IMG/VR virus record: IMGVR_UViG_3300000956_000002 | Span: 16,253 to 80,252 of that record | Source of the DNA: a virus | Reading direction: 5' to 3' (one strand) | Length of the DNA stretch: 64,000 nucleotides | In this document: piece after piece, positions 25,684 through 34,018 of the stretch | Layout: the number at the start of each line of letters is the position of its first letter | Numbering within the stretch: the first letter of the stretch is position 1 | Notes under the pieces: model-generated | Seen by the model: only the letters and a program-made list of their open reading frames with translations | What the model was told of the DNA's origin: nothing | Databases searched by the model: none | Position numbers and translations under genes: made by a program

Positions 25684-26985
25684 TTATTTCGCCACCATCC
25701 CATCTTCAATGACTACGGAAACCTCTCCGCCGGTTGAAACGCGCTCCATCCATACCTGCGCGTCGTTCTTGGCTGCGATGTCGGCAACCATGGCCAAGCT
25801 TTCCTCGTCGAGAAGCGAGCCGTCCCGAATAAGGAGCACGCGCAATTTCGGATTCAATGCGAGCCCAATGGCGATCGATACTTTTGTCTGGTCAGCGGAA
25901 CTTGCCTGAGAAAATGGAATGCCATTGAAAACAACGTTTCCGCTCGCGTCGAAACTGAGTCCGGGAATCGGATACTTCGCGTCGGATATCGCCTTCGTTT
26001 TTTCAGCTTCAATGGCTTCGAGGCGTGCGGTCAGATCGTCCGCCTTCTTTTGTTTTTCAGCGTGCTTCTGAGCGGTTGTGGCTCTCTCTTTATTCTTGCG
26101 GACCTTCTGGTTTGTTTCGGCAGCCGTGTTGGCTTTGGTTACGAACGGCGCGAGGTCGATATCCACCAAAGCAGCAACCTCTGCTTCCGTTACAGCGATT
26201 AATTTCTTTTGCTCGTCAATATCCTCGACTGCGACGGCCCGCTGGGTTTCCAGTTCTTTGATGGCCTGGACGAGTTCTTCGATTTGTGCGCGTTTGTCCG
26301 AAATTTGTGAGTCAAATGTTGCGAGTCCGCGTTCACTATTCGCAGCGTCGATTTTTGATTGTTCAAGGCGGGCTCGCCGTCGGGCGTTCAGCGCATTCTT
26401 CTCCGATGCTGCTTGCTGCTCCTTAAGGATATCAGCCGTAGAAACTTCCTCGTCAGGAACGCCGTCGAATTTCGGGTTCGCATCGAGGGCGATCTTGAGA
26501 GCTTTCGCTTCCCGATTTACTGCTGTTCGTTCGTCGTAAAGCGACTTGTATTCGGTATCCTGTTTCGAAAAGTCGAGGCCGACCAATCTGCGAAGCGTTT
26601 CCGCCTGGGTGTCAGCGCGGCGGGCGAATTCCAAAGGGTCGAAGCTGAGTGTTCCGACAAGCTTATCAAGAATAGACTGCGGGCTCGGAAACTTAGCTCC
26701 TTCCTTATTTGTGACGACGAGGTTGGTTCCGCCAGCAGCGGTGAACGTTCTCTTCACGATCAACTCGCCAAGGTCGATCACAACCTCCGCGTTCGGCTGA
26801 CCGTCGCGCACGGGCTTCTGTGGAAGAGTTGAACCTCCGCCAAGCCCATACATTATCGAGTCGAGGACCGACGACTTCCCTTGGCCATTCCTTCCGCCAA
26901 TGACGACGACGTTTCCATCCGGTGTGATTTCAACCGCAGAAAGACGTTTAACGTTCTGCGAGTGAAGCCTAATTATTTTGCTCAT
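25684..26985 (-). CDS. SMC/SbcC-like ATPase
   Basis: 433 residues. Walker A GRNGQGKSS at ~31-39 after an N-terminal strand (IIRLHSQNVKRLSAVEI), a coiled coil from ~150 to ~330 rich in Ala/Glu/Lys, and a C-terminal lobe with signature-like FSQASSADQTKVSIAIGLA and Walker B-type LRVLLIRDGSLLDEE. Short coiled coils of this kind occur in phage recombination cassettes. It probably works with the neighbouring nuclease, as SbcC works with SbcD. Confidence 0.85.
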   Translation of the reverse strand: MSKIIRLHSQNVKRLSAVEITPDGNVVVIGGRNGQGKSSVLDSIMYGLGGGSTLPQKPVRDGQPNAEVVIDLGELIVKRTFTAAGGTNLVVTNKEGAKFPSPQSILDKLVGTLSFDPLEFARRADTQAETLRRLVGLDFSKQDTEYKSLYDERTAVNREAKALKIALDANPKFDGVPDEEVSTADILKEQQAASEKNALNARRRARLEQSKIDAANSERGLATFDSQISDKRAQIEELVQAIKELETQRAVAVEDIDEQKKLIAVTEAEVAALVDIDLAPFVTKANTAAETNQKVRKNKERATTAQKHAEKQKKADDLTARLEAIEAEKTKAISDAKYPIPGLSFDASGNVVFNGIPFSQASSADQTKVSIAIGLALNPKLRVLLIRDGSLLDEESLAMVADIAAKNDAQVWMERVSTGGEVSVVIEDGMVAK

Positions 26986-27009
26986 GATCTATGGGGTTGA
27001 TTTTTGATT

Positions 27010-28128
27010 TTACGGTTGAACCGCTTTCAGAATTTCCTCCTTGGCACCGAGAATCACCTTGGCCTGCTGCATCGTCAGGTCGGTAACATCGGCGGCGCTT
27101 TCAGCCCACGTACCAAATTCGCGCGCAACGGCGGCTTGAATCTGCCCCCATCCGAGATTGTTTTGAACCAACCACTCCGAGAGGCGGGTTTTATCGTTCG
27201 CCAGCGCATTGGCCGGTGGGGTCGCGGGCTCGGCCTTCTTTTCCGTTTTGGCTGCGGGTTCTTTCGGTGGTTCCGCCGCAGGTTTCGTTTCAGCCGGCGG
27301 TGGAGTTTCGGTCTTGGACTTGTCGGCGCCGAAGATTCCGGCCTTCGCTTCCTTTTGAGGCAACGGGAAGGCGGATTCGATAGTAGTTTGCCCATCCTTA
27401 ATCGCAGACCGAAGTCCGGTGAGAGTTTCCAAATCTTCGAGGTCGATTTCCTCAATGCCCTTCCGATCAAGCGCGAACAAGATCCGATCCAACGTCACGC
27501 CCATTTTAGTGAAAACTTCGATGGCTTTGTCGCGGCGCTCGTTCAAGGTTTTGGCGTCACCGATAGCGACACGCTTCGCTGCCTCGTAAACCGGCTTCAC
27601 AAGGACACCAGGCACTACTTTAAATATGGCATCGCGCAGGGCGATGGCAGAGCAGGCATTGGTCGCGAGATTGATGTCATCGGAATCGGGGCGTTCTTTG
27701 AACTTCTTTTTTGTGACAGTCCGGCGCTTCTCAATGCTGATCGCGGAATTCTTCTCAAGATCGTGGCATACCGCCTGGATGATTACGTGTGGGTCATCCG
27801 TGATGTTGGTTCCGACGATACGGCTGGCCGCGCGTAAATTGCCGTAGCACGACAAGGCTATTTCAGCGAGTCGGATAGAAGGACCTTTGATGAATTTCTT
27901 GGAGCCATCGTCGTTTTTCCCGCGAGGTAAACTGTAAAAGCACGCCTCCGCTGTTTCCACATCAAGGGTTGCCATTGTAAGCATCTCCTTTTTGACCTGG
28001 GCGATACTGCGAGGGTATTTGCGCGCAGTCGCAATCTGCACATCTATCTGTGCGCGCTCCATAGCCTCCACTGCTGATGGGGAAGCGGGCATAAGTTCGG
28101 CGTCAATTGTCTCGGGTTGATCATTCAT
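27010..28128 (-). CDS. Conserved phage recombination-cassette protein (possible single-strand annealing protein)
   Basis: 372 residues. N-terminal two thirds contain VQIATARKYPRSIAQVKKE, GPSIRLAEIALSCYGNLRAA, VCHDLEKN and LATNACSAIALRDAIFKVVPG, a set I recall from phage proteins next to nucleases. A Pro/Ala/Lys/Glu-rich linker (~265-310) precedes a C-terminal helical domain. The neighbourhood (SMC-like ATPase, PD-(D/E)XK nuclease, SSB, RusA-like) suggests annealing or pairing of DNA strands. Family name not certain. Confidence 0.65.
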   Translation of the reverse strand: MNDQPETIDAELMPASPSAVEAMERAQIDVQIATARKYPRSIAQVKKEMLTMATLDVETAEACFYSLPRGKNDDGSKKFIKGPSIRLAEIALSCYGNLRAASRIVGTNITDDPHVIIQAVCHDLEKNSAISIEKRRTVTKKKFKERPDSDDINLATNACSAIALRDAIFKVVPGVLVKPVYEAAKRVAIGDAKTLNERRDKAIEVFTKMGVTLDRILFALDRKGIEEIDLEDLETLTGLRSAIKDGQTTIESAFPLPQKEAKAGIFGADKSKTETPPPAETKPAAEPPKEPAAKTEKKAEPATPPANALANDKTRLSEWLVQNNLGWGQIQAAVAREFGTWAESAADVTDLTMQQAKVILGAKEEILKAVQP

Positions 28129-28237
28129 ATAGTTTCGATTTTGAAATTGATGCTGGTTCTACTCGTGTTTCAACCTCTCGGCTGTCCAAGCCCGACAGAA
28201 CGTTGCGGTAATCGCTAACTTGGAAAATTGTCATCAT
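28121..28237 (-). CDS. Possible 38-residue protein
   Basis: ATG 28237 overlaps the preceding stop and the frame ends inside the next gene's start region (TGA 28121-28123), so it fills the otherwise empty 105-base gap. Product MMTIFQVSDYRNVLSGLDSR followed by a polar end. Spacing supports it; no similarity known. Confidence 0.4.
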   Translation of the reverse strand: MMTIFQVSDYRNVLSGLDSREVETRVEPASISKSKLYE

Positions 28238-28551
28238 TTCTTTGGATGCGCGCGGAAGTAACGTTCGTGGCCGGCTTCAATCAGTGTTCTTGGGTGAAAA
28301 CGAAATTCATTTCCGAATTCGATGGCCGGAATTTTGTTCTTTCTCGCGAGGGTATTCAGCGTCTTAACACTGCACTGAAGCCATTCGGCAGCCTGTTTCG
28401 ATGTCAGCGTGGCATCCAATTGCGCTTCCACTAGGCCGGCGCCTTTGAAAAGCGAGGCGAGTCGGGTCAGTAACTTCAACGCTTCGGCGGTCGAAATGGG
28501 ATCGGCCGTCAAAGTCGTTTTCAGTTCTTCCGCGTGCATCGCCTCGCTCAT
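28234..28551 (-). CDS. Excisionase-type helix-turn-helix protein
   Basis: 105 residues. The C-terminal half is a MerR/Xis-like winged HTH: LTSKQAAEWLQCSVKTLNTL, then RKNKIPAIEF and FHPRTL. The N-terminal half is helical. Such proteins bend DNA for excision or act as small regulators. It lies far from the integrase, inside the recombination operon, so a regulatory role is as likely as excision. Confidence 0.65.
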   Translation of the reverse strand: MSEAMHAEELKTTLTADPISTAEALKLLTRLASLFKGAGLVEAQLDATLTSKQAAEWLQCSVKTLNTLARKNKIPAIEFGNEFRFHPRTLIEAGHERYFRAHPKK

Positions 28552-28571
28552 AGGTCCCCACCTGTTTCGCT

Positions 28572-29360
28572 TTATCCTGCGACCAAAAACGGAGTGAGTT
28601 TAACTTCGTTGGCGATCGTGGCCCAAATGGAGCGACGAACATCTTCGAGCAGCGCCGTGCGGCGAATGATCTCGAAATTGAACGTCAACTTTCCTTCGAC
28701 CAGATCGTAACGGAGCCGAATATCCACCAGGCGCGCAGGTTCGCCTTCGAGGATCGGAACTTGAATCTGGAACACTGACGGGATTTCAAGGTCGCCACGT
28801 TGACCGGCCTTGCCGACGGTCGTTTTCTCGTAGGCCAGTGAAACGTCGCCATTCTCCAGTCGAATGCCGCTCTTGAAGTTTGAGCTTTGTTCGGCGTGAA
28901 GCGTCCGCGCGATGTCCAGCATTTCGCCGCCGGATGGGGCCACGAAATCAGCCGTATTGTCCTCGACGAACTCCGCGAACTGCCGCTGATTCATGTTCTG
29001 CTTGTTTCGATCATCCCAGGTTTTCCAGCGGTCGGAATAGGTGACGATGAACTCGGCGCTGTGTTCAGCCCAACGCGGTTCGTCCGGCGTTGGGGCGTCA
29101 ATCAACGCCAATGCGCTGCCGCCGCGGCGAACATGGATCTCCGTGCCAGCGCGCTTGAAGTGGTTCACGTATTCGATGAACGACGCCAAGGCGAGCAGCT
29201 TCATGGCGCGCTTGGTGCGCAGCGGATTCGGCAGGAACTTTTCCAGGTCCTCCACGCGGTTGTCGTGCTTAACGATGACGTACGGGTGGCGTTGAATTTC
29301 ATCACTCGACTTCGCGCGCAGAACCAAATCTTCGAACTTCTCAACAAATGTTTCGTCCAT
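28572..29360 (-). CDS. DUF2303 phage protein
   Basis: 262 residues. Matches the DUF2303 (YfdQ-like) pattern: FAEFVEDNTADFVAPSGGEML, a TLHAEQSSNFKSG segment, NGDVSLAYE, EIPSVF and a C-terminal RLRYDLVEGKLTF. Common in recombination and replication clusters of temperate phages; function unknown. Second gene of the leftward operon. Confidence 0.8.
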   Translation of the reverse strand: MDETFVEKFEDLVLRAKSSDEIQRHPYVIVKHDNRVEDLEKFLPNPLRTKRAMKLLALASFIEYVNHFKRAGTEIHVRRGGSALALIDAPTPDEPRWAEHSAEFIVTYSDRWKTWDDRNKQNMNQRQFAEFVEDNTADFVAPSGGEMLDIARTLHAEQSSNFKSGIRLENGDVSLAYEKTTVGKAGQRGDLEIPSVFQIQVPILEGEPARLVDIRLRYDLVEGKLTFNFEIIRRTALLEDVRRSIWATIANEVKLTPFLVAG

Positions 29361-29367
29361 AGTTCCT

Positions 29368-29745
29368 TTATTGGTTCACCGCGCGTTGCATCGGTTGTTC
29401 GTTCTGCGCTTCAGCGCCATCAACGACGGCGAACATTTCCGTCTGCTTTGGATCATCGCGCTGGAGCCCGCCATCCTCGGTGTCGAACATTGTCGTCGCC
29501 TTCGGATCGAGTTTGGGAACCTTCGGCTCACAAACAGCCGTGATTTCGATGGCGTCAGCGCTAGGCCGAAGCGTCATCTCAATTTTGAGTTTCCCTTTCT
29601 TGCCGGTTTTCCGAACTTGCTTCACAAGGTCGGCCAATGTCTGGCTCGCTTCCGCGACCAGCGCGCCACGCCGAAGTTCGCAAAGGGTTTTCGCGAACGA
29701 ATTCGACGGAGCAATTTCCGCAGGTGGAGTTTTACTGTTTTTCAT
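29368..29745 (-). CDS. First gene of the leftward early operon, unknown
   Basis: 125 residues. Helical N-terminus, then a short beta-rich part (KGKLKIEMTLRPSADAIEITA) and an acidic Gln-rich tail. Proteins of this shape often precede DUF2303 genes in phages. Preceded by two operator copies at 29791-29825 that probably switch the whole DNA-metabolism operon. Confidence 0.65.
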   Translation of the reverse strand: MKNSKTPPAEIAPSNSFAKTLCELRRGALVAEASQTLADLVKQVRKTGKKGKLKIEMTLRPSADAIEITAVCEPKVPKLDPKATTMFDTEDGGLQRDDPKQTEMFAVVDGAEAQNEQPMQRAVNQ

Positions 29746-29790
29746 GTTTTCGAAAGTGACTACGGCTTACGGACCAAAAAGAAATGACTT

Positions 29791-29825
29791 GCGTAATATA
29801 CGAAACGATGTATCGTAAATTACTT
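29791..29825. promoter_or_regulatory. Double operator of the leftward early operon
   Basis: GCGTAATATACGA (29791-29803) and TCGTAAATTACTT (29813-29825), centres 22 bp apart, about two helical turns, so bound dimers could touch on the same DNA face. They lie 46-80 bases before the start at 29745. Confidence 0.5.
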
Positions 29826-30023
29826 GGATGACGGTTTGCTCATCTCTTTGAGCATGTCCTTCTCATCCTTTGCGACTTGCGTGAGCACAGCACGATCACA
29901 ATACGGCCCGATAGATTCGCCTTTGTGTGCGGCGACAACGGACGCGCGTCGGTGCGTTTCCAGCGCAAGGTTGACTGTGATGTTTGGGTTCTTTCGTTCC
30001 TCAGCAGGGGTGAGCTTTCGCAT
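29820..30023 (-). CDS. Ribbon-helix-helix-like small regulator
   Basis: 67 residues. NITVNLALETHRRASVVAAH gives one strand and the first helix of an RHH/CopG fold, followed by GESIGPYCDRAVL as the second helix. Divergent to the XRE gene across an operator, a Cro/CI-like arrangement, so it may compete for the same sites. Its 3' end reaches into the double operator. Confidence 0.6.
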   Translation of the reverse strand: MRKLTPAEERKNPNITVNLALETHRRASVVAAHKGESIGPYCDRAVLTQVAKDEKDMLKEMSKPSSK

Positions 30024-30040
30024 ATCGTTAAACGGACTTT

Positions 30041-30053
30041 CCGTAATTTACGG
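30041..30053. promoter_or_regulatory. Central operator in the divergent switch region
   Basis: CCGTAATTTACGG, identical to the copy at 60135 and the reverse complement of the copy at 46000. It lies 17 bases from the RHH start and 40 from the XRE start. A half site (CGTTAAACGG, 30026-30035) is beside it. Confidence 0.65.
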
Positions 30054-30093
30054 ATTTACGTCAACACCTTTTTGAAGAAAATTTTTTAAGCCT

Positions 30094-30483
30094 ATGCCTG
30101 AAATCAATATAATCCTCAAACATGCCAGAAAATCGCGGGAATTAACGCTCGCACAGGTGTCGAAAGACACCGGAATACCACTCACGACACTGAACAGTTG
30201 GGAGCGCGGGGCGAATTTTCCGCGCGGGAAAAATCGGGAAATCATCGCGGAATACTATAAGATGCCGAAGGAATCGCTCGATTATTCGCTGGTGAACTCA
30301 TCTGGTGGCCGAGAGTTCGATATTGGGCAAATCTCGCAGGCCATGGCTCAATCTGAATACGAGACAAGGCCAGTGATGCTTCATAAGTCTTACTGGAAAA
30401 TGGCGGAAGATGTTCGAAAGAGCGCTGGCGACGTGGATTTCAATGAGATGTTCGCGCGGCTTCTGAAGGCTGAGAGCAAGTAA
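30094..30483 (+). CDS. XRE-family repressor candidate
   Basis: 129 residues. HTH at ~8-55: LKHARKSRELTLAQVSKDTG, then IPLTTLNSWERG, the typical XRE helix-turn-helix with its WERG end. The C-terminal ~60 residues are helical and could dimerise; there is no LexA-type Ser-Lys protease domain, so induction would not follow self-cleavage. Its position beside the central operator makes it the best candidate binder of the whole palindrome set. Confidence 0.75.
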   Translation: MPEINIILKHARKSRELTLAQVSKDTGIPLTTLNSWERGANFPRGKNREIIAEYYKMPKESLDYSLVNSSGGREFDIGQISQAMAQSEYETRPVMLHKSYWKMAEDVRKSAGDVDFNEMFARLLKAESK

Positions 30484-30552
30484 GTAGGCATTCGGCCACG
30501 CGTTGGATTTTCCAGCAGAAGAAAGTTTCGATTTTCTCTTGCTTCGGAGTTT

Positions 30553-30572
30553 CCGTAGTATACGATTTACGG
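30553..30572 (+). promoter_or_regulatory. Operator-promoter before the HNH gene
   Basis: CCGTAGTATACGA (30553-30565) overlapped by CGATTTACGG. TTGCTT at 30539-30544 and TACGAT at 30561-30566 form a promoter-like pair with a 16-base spacer that the operator covers. The start at 30583 is 10 bases on. Confidence 0.5.
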
Positions 30573-30582
30573 AAATTTACGC

Positions 30583-31056
30583 ATGGAGCCAATCAAGCCA
30601 ATAGCACCGCCAGAAAGTAAAGACGGAAAGTTTCTGTGGAGATTTTGGTCGAAAGTCGAAAGGAAAGGTGAATGTTGGACCTGGATAAAGCCGGCGATTA
30701 ACGGCTACGGATATTTTTGGTTTAAAGGGAAATGGATGCTGGCTCACAGGGTTTCGTATTTTCTAAAAACAGGAATTTTCTTAGACGGGCTCGTTCTTGA
30801 TCACTTGTGCAGAAACAGAGCTTGCGTAAATCCAGACCATCTTGAGCCGGTAACTCAGAGGGAAAATGTACTTCGCGGAATTGGGCCGGTCGCTAAGAAC
30901 AACGCTAAAACACACTGCAAGCGAGGACATCTACTCGAAGGGGAAAATCTCATCAGATGCTCTGCGTTGAAGGGGTGGAGGATTTGCAAGAAGTGCGTGG
31001 CGGAGAAGCAGTCAAAAAGATACTTCGAAAAAAAGAAACAAAAGAAACATGCCTGA
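30583..31056 (+). CDS. HNH endonuclease (HNH_3 type)
   Basis: 157 residues. Shows the family order FWSKVERKGECWTW, NGYGYFWFKGKWMLAHRVSY, LVLDHLCRNRACVNPDHLE, then NAKTHCKRGH and a Cys-containing basic tail. His, Asn and His of the core are present. Free-standing phage homing-type nuclease. Ends eight bases inside the next gene. Confidence 0.9.
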   Translation: MEPIKPIAPPESKDGKFLWRFWSKVERKGECWTWIKPAINGYGYFWFKGKWMLAHRVSYFLKTGIFLDGLVLDHLCRNRACVNPDHLEPVTQRENVLRGIGPVAKNNAKTHCKRGHLLEGENLIRCSALKGWRICKKCVAEKQSKRYFEKKKQKKHA

Positions 31057-32443
31057 AATACTTCAAGACGATCTCGAAACCGATTATCAAAAGTCGCTGG
31101 CCGTCATAGCGGCGGATAAGAAGGCGAGCGTCAAACATCTTCAGCAGCGGCTCAAGTTAAGTTACGGGCGAGCGGCGCAAATCATGGCCAAGCTGGAGCG
31201 GGATGGAATCCTGGCGCCACCGCAAAAAGGCCAGGCCCGTGAGATTTTGTTCGATAAAATCGATGCTTTACTGCTTTCGTCCGCGTCCCCATCCGAGGCT
31301 CCACGTGTTCTAGCCGACGATGGAAAAGTCAGCAATTCGACTCCACCTCAGGTTGATTCCCCTGAGGCACTGACAGGCGCGGACGCTTCTTTAGTGGGCG
31401 GGTGGCGGAATGGAGACGCAGCCCTAGAAAAGCGGGAGGGCACCCCTTCCGCAATCGCCGGAAACGAAACGGGTCGCTCCCAATGCGATACGGCGGTTGA
31501 AAAGGGGTCGCAATCAATTGCAGGTTCGAGTCCTGCCCTGTCCACCAATCCTATCAAGTTGTGCGTCATCGCATACCTGCCGAAGCCCAGCGAAAAATTC
31601 CATACGCTGGCGTTCCTCGAAAACCTGAAGCGCAATCCGCCGGCCCATGACCTCATCACGTTCAGCGATTGCCCGGATTTTGGTGAGTATGGGAAGCCGA
31701 CGGTGCGACTGGATTTGGAAGGCAAAAAATCGATCGAGGAATACTTCCCTGACTTGAAGGAGAAGGTTCACGGATTCGCCAACATTGCTTTCTATCTGGC
31801 CTTTTGCATCGCATGGAAAAACGGCTTCTCCCATTTCTTGTATGCCGAGATGGATTGCAGGTTTAGGAACAGAGGCCCGGATGGTTCGGTCAAGTGGGAC
31901 GAATTTCTCGTCGCTGAATTCCTCGACGCCCAGGACGAAAGGCCGGTCGAACTCGTCGTTGGCGGAACGATGATGGTGGATAATCCGTATCGATCTGACG
32001 CGGAGACAGCGCAACGAACGAAGGAGTTGCTGGCTAAGTGGAATCCGAATCTTACCAGCCGTGCTCCGAAGGAACGCAATAAGCCGATTGCCTGTCGAGC
32101 GCAACGAGGCGTCAAAGACAACACTTCGATGGTTGGCTGCAATGGCGCGGGAGCCGTTTACTCGGTTGCTGGACTTCGGGCGCTCTTTCCGGAAATCAAA
32201 AACTTTTCTGGCGCGACAGGGACCATAGCGACGTTCGCGAAAAACGGTTTGCCGTTCGATTGGGAAATCGCAAAACGACTTTGGTCAAGATACAAGTCCG
32301 CGGCCTTCGATTATGTCGCTCACCTGCCTTCAGAGTTCAGTTCGTTTGGTGACTCTGTTTCAACTGAGGACGAGCGGATGGACATGCTTAGAACGGCAAA
32401 GTGCGTTCTAGTTCATCCCGTTAAATCCCGCATTATTGAATAA
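31049..32443 (+). CDS. FtsK-gamma-like DNA-binding domain joined to an uncharacterised domain
   Basis: 464 residues as one open frame. Residues ~10-65 match the FtsK gamma winged helix (YQKSLAVIAADKKASVKHLQ then YGRAAQIMAKLERDGI), which in hosts reads KOPS sequences and activates XerD. Residues ~70-170 are a low-complexity linker whose DNA coincides with a tRNA-like element. From ~172 (LCVIAYLPKPSEKFHT) a compact domain with HFLYAEMDCRF and ELVVGGTMMV follows, resembling phage glycan-cluster proteins. It may be a real fusion or two genes with no stop between; a TTG near 31559 could start the second. Confidence 0.6.
   Translation: MPEILQDDLETDYQKSLAVIAADKKASVKHLQQRLKLSYGRAAQIMAKLERDGILAPPQKGQAREILFDKIDALLLSSASPSEAPRVLADDGKVSNSTPPQVDSPEALTGADASLVGGWRNGDAALEKREGTPSAIAGNETGRSQCDTAVEKGSQSIAGSSPALSTNPIKLCVIAYLPKPSEKFHTLAFLENLKRNPPAHDLITFSDCPDFGEYGKPTVRLDLEGKKSIEEYFPDLKEKVHGFANIAFYLAFCIAWKNGFSHFLYAEMDCRFRNRGPDGSVKWDEFLVAEFLDAQDERPVELVVGGTMMVDNPYRSDAETAQRTKELLAKWNPNLTSRAPKERNKPIACRAQRGVKDNTSMVGCNGAGAVYSVAGLRALFPEIKNFSGATGTIATFAKNGLPFDWEIAKRLWSRYKSAAFDYVAHLPSEFSSFGDSVSTEDERMDMLRTAKCVLVHPVKSRIIE
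31396..31547 (+). tRNA. tRNA-Leu-like element with oversized middle arm (non-canonical)
   Basis: The 3' part is a perfect T arm (GCAGG TTCGAGT CCTGC, 31520-31536), acceptor CCTGTCC, discriminator A and encoded CCA. Bases 31396-31402 (GGGCGGG) pair fully with that acceptor using two G-U pairs. Next TGGCGGAATGGAGACGC matches a Leu-type D arm. The anticodon stem GCCCT/AGGGC closes an 11-base loop rather than 7, and a ~67-base hairpin (ACCCCTT 31442 with AAGGGGT 31508) stands where the variable arm should be. Total 152 bases. It lies in frame inside a coding region. A decoding tRNA is doubtful. Confidence 0.5.
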
Positions 32444-33234
32444 TGAGCAAAGGATACGTCAGCTACAGACCGGAAGGACGACTTGGCAACGCGCTCTACC
32501 AGGCAAGCGCTGCAATGGCGTATGCGTGGGACCACGGCATGGAGTTTTCGATGCCTACGACCAGCCGTGATCCTAAATGGTGTCCTACTTATCTGCCGCA
32601 TTTGGCAAAGCCAGATTACGATCCGTCGCTGCCGGTGATCATGGTGGAGGAGCGCGGGTATCGGTTCCAAAAACTGCCGTGGGATGACCGCTGGAAAGAT
32701 GGGCACAACATTGTGCTGAACGGATTTTTTCAAAGCCCGAAATACTGGCAGCATCATCGCGATCGGATTTTGGAGTCGTTTGGCTTCCAGTGGCGCAAAA
32801 TGGAAATGTTTTGGTGTGCGGTGCATGTCCGTCGCGGCGATGCGCTTCGTTATCCAGAAAAACATTTGCTCCAAACGAAGGAATGGATCGAAGCGCAGAT
32901 GCGAAAGTTTCCGCATTACAGCTTTCGATTTTTCTCAGACGACTACCCATGGTGCCGCGAGCAATTCGGGCATCGCATCGACTGCTACTTCGATGATTTT
33001 CCGAGGTGCATGGAAGTCGCCGACGACCGTCCCGAAGTTCAAGACCTCGTTGACGCAGCGTGTTGTTCGCATTTGATCGGCAGTTCCTCGACGTTCGCGG
33101 CCTGGATTTATTTCTTAAATCGCAATCCCAACAAGCGCGCAATTTTCCCGAAGGAGTGGCTGAAAACCGGGTGGGAAGGAACGACACAGGAAACGTGGCG
33201 GGACGTGCTTCCAATGGAGGTCGAACGCGCATGA
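32443..33234 (+). CDS. GT11-like glycosyltransferase (alpha-1,2-fucosyltransferase family)
   Basis: 263 residues, ATG overlapping the previous stop by one base. Motifs of the GT11 fold: RLGNALYQASAAMAYA (the GxLGNxxFQ box), VHVRRGDALRYPEKH (HxRRGD, nucleotide-sugar site), FFSDDYPWC, and CSHLIGSSSTFAAWIYFLN (the SNSTFSWW-type box). Such enzymes transfer fucose from GDP-fucose to glycans. First of the rightward glycan cluster, so it may decorate host surface sugar or virion glycoprotein. Confidence 0.82.
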   Translation: MSKGYVSYRPEGRLGNALYQASAAMAYAWDHGMEFSMPTTSRDPKWCPTYLPHLAKPDYDPSLPVIMVEERGYRFQKLPWDDRWKDGHNIVLNGFFQSPKYWQHHRDRILESFGFQWRKMEMFWCAVHVRRGDALRYPEKHLLQTKEWIEAQMRKFPHYSFRFFSDDYPWCREQFGHRIDCYFDDFPRCMEVADDRPEVQDLVDAACCSHLIGSSSTFAAWIYFLNRNPNKRAIFPKEWLKTGWEGTTQETWRDVLPMEVERA

Positions 33235-33350
33235 AATCCAAACCGCAAAAACGCTGCCACGGCTCGCGCCAAAAACATTCGTTCATCGATGGCATTTGCG
33301 AATGGTGTGGCACGACGCGCAAAGAGGCGCGGAAGAGTAGTCGTAAATGA
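33231..33350 (+). CDS. 39-residue zinc-ribbon-like protein
   Basis: ATGA overlaps on both sides (33231-33234 and 33347-33350) place it firmly in the operon. Product has CHGSRQKHSFIDGICEWCGT, a possible Cys/His metal site, between basic ends. Function unknown. Confidence 0.65.
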   Translation: MKSKPQKRCHGSRQKHSFIDGICEWCGTTRKEARKSSRK

Positions 33351-34018
33351 AAATTGATCCTGAACAGTTAGTTGAAGCAGGCCAAATGCTCATTGGTTTG
33401 GGCAGGCATATTCAGAGGACGTTTCCCGTCCCGAATGCGGTCGGATCTCAGTATGGCGAATTTGAAGTCCTGCGGAAATTGCTGCCCCACGACAACGGAA
33501 TTTACGTCGATGTGGGCGCTAGCTGGCCTAAAGATTGTTCGAACACCTGGCAGTTTTATGAAATCGGCTGGCGAGGATTATTGGTTGAACCTTTGCCGGA
33601 TTGTTGGCCGGCGATTCTGCATCAACGTCCGGAGGATTACCTCTGCACGACCGCGGCCTCGGACAAAGATGGGTTTGCAACTTTGCATCGTTGCCGGTCG
33701 GTAAGTTCACTCGATTCAACTTGGCGCAACGATAACGACGGGTCGATGCCGGTGATGACGGAACGGCTGGAGACGATTCTGAAGCGCTATAAGGAGGTCG
33801 ATTGGACCAAGACCGATTTGCTGTCGATCGATGTCGAAGGCCACGAATGGGAGGTTCTGAACGGGATTGATTGGGGCACCTTCACGCCAAAGGTGATTAT
33901 CGTGGAATATGCCGATCAAAACGGAAAAGACATTTCCGCAGAGTGGCATCCCATTTTGATGAACCGCTACACCGTTCACGCGGAGAATCGGCTGAATAGG
34001 ATTTACGTGAGAAAATGA
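33347..34018 (+). CDS. FkbM-family methyltransferase
   Basis: 223 residues. SAM site IYVDVGASWPKDCSNTW (~52-68), LLVEPLPDCWPAIL, then LLSIDVEGHEWEVLNGIDW (~163-181), the FkbM hallmark. FkbM enzymes O-methylate sugars or polyketides; in this cluster sugar methylation is likely. Both ends overlap neighbours by ATGA. Confidence 0.88.
   Translation: MKIDPEQLVEAGQMLIGLGRHIQRTFPVPNAVGSQYGEFEVLRKLLPHDNGIYVDVGASWPKDCSNTWQFYEIGWRGLLVEPLPDCWPAILHQRPEDYLCTTAASDKDGFATLHRCRSVSSLDSTWRNDNDGSMPVMTERLETILKRYKEVDWTKTDLLSIDVEGHEWEVLNGIDWGTFTPKVIIVEYADQNGKDISAEWHPILMNRYTVHAENRLNRIYVRK

Noticed and set aside
31434-31440. KOPS site (GGGNAGGG) next to the FtsK-gamma gene
   Set aside because: The sequence is GGGAGGG, one base short.
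31421-31519. Group I intron in the tRNA-Leu-like element
   Set aside because: The insert is under 100 bases, too short for a group I intron, and no P7-type pairing was seen.
31514-32104. Minus-strand frame ending in GQGRTRTCN
   Set aside because: Same artefact, from the T arm of the tRNA-like element, opposite a protein-like plus-strand frame.
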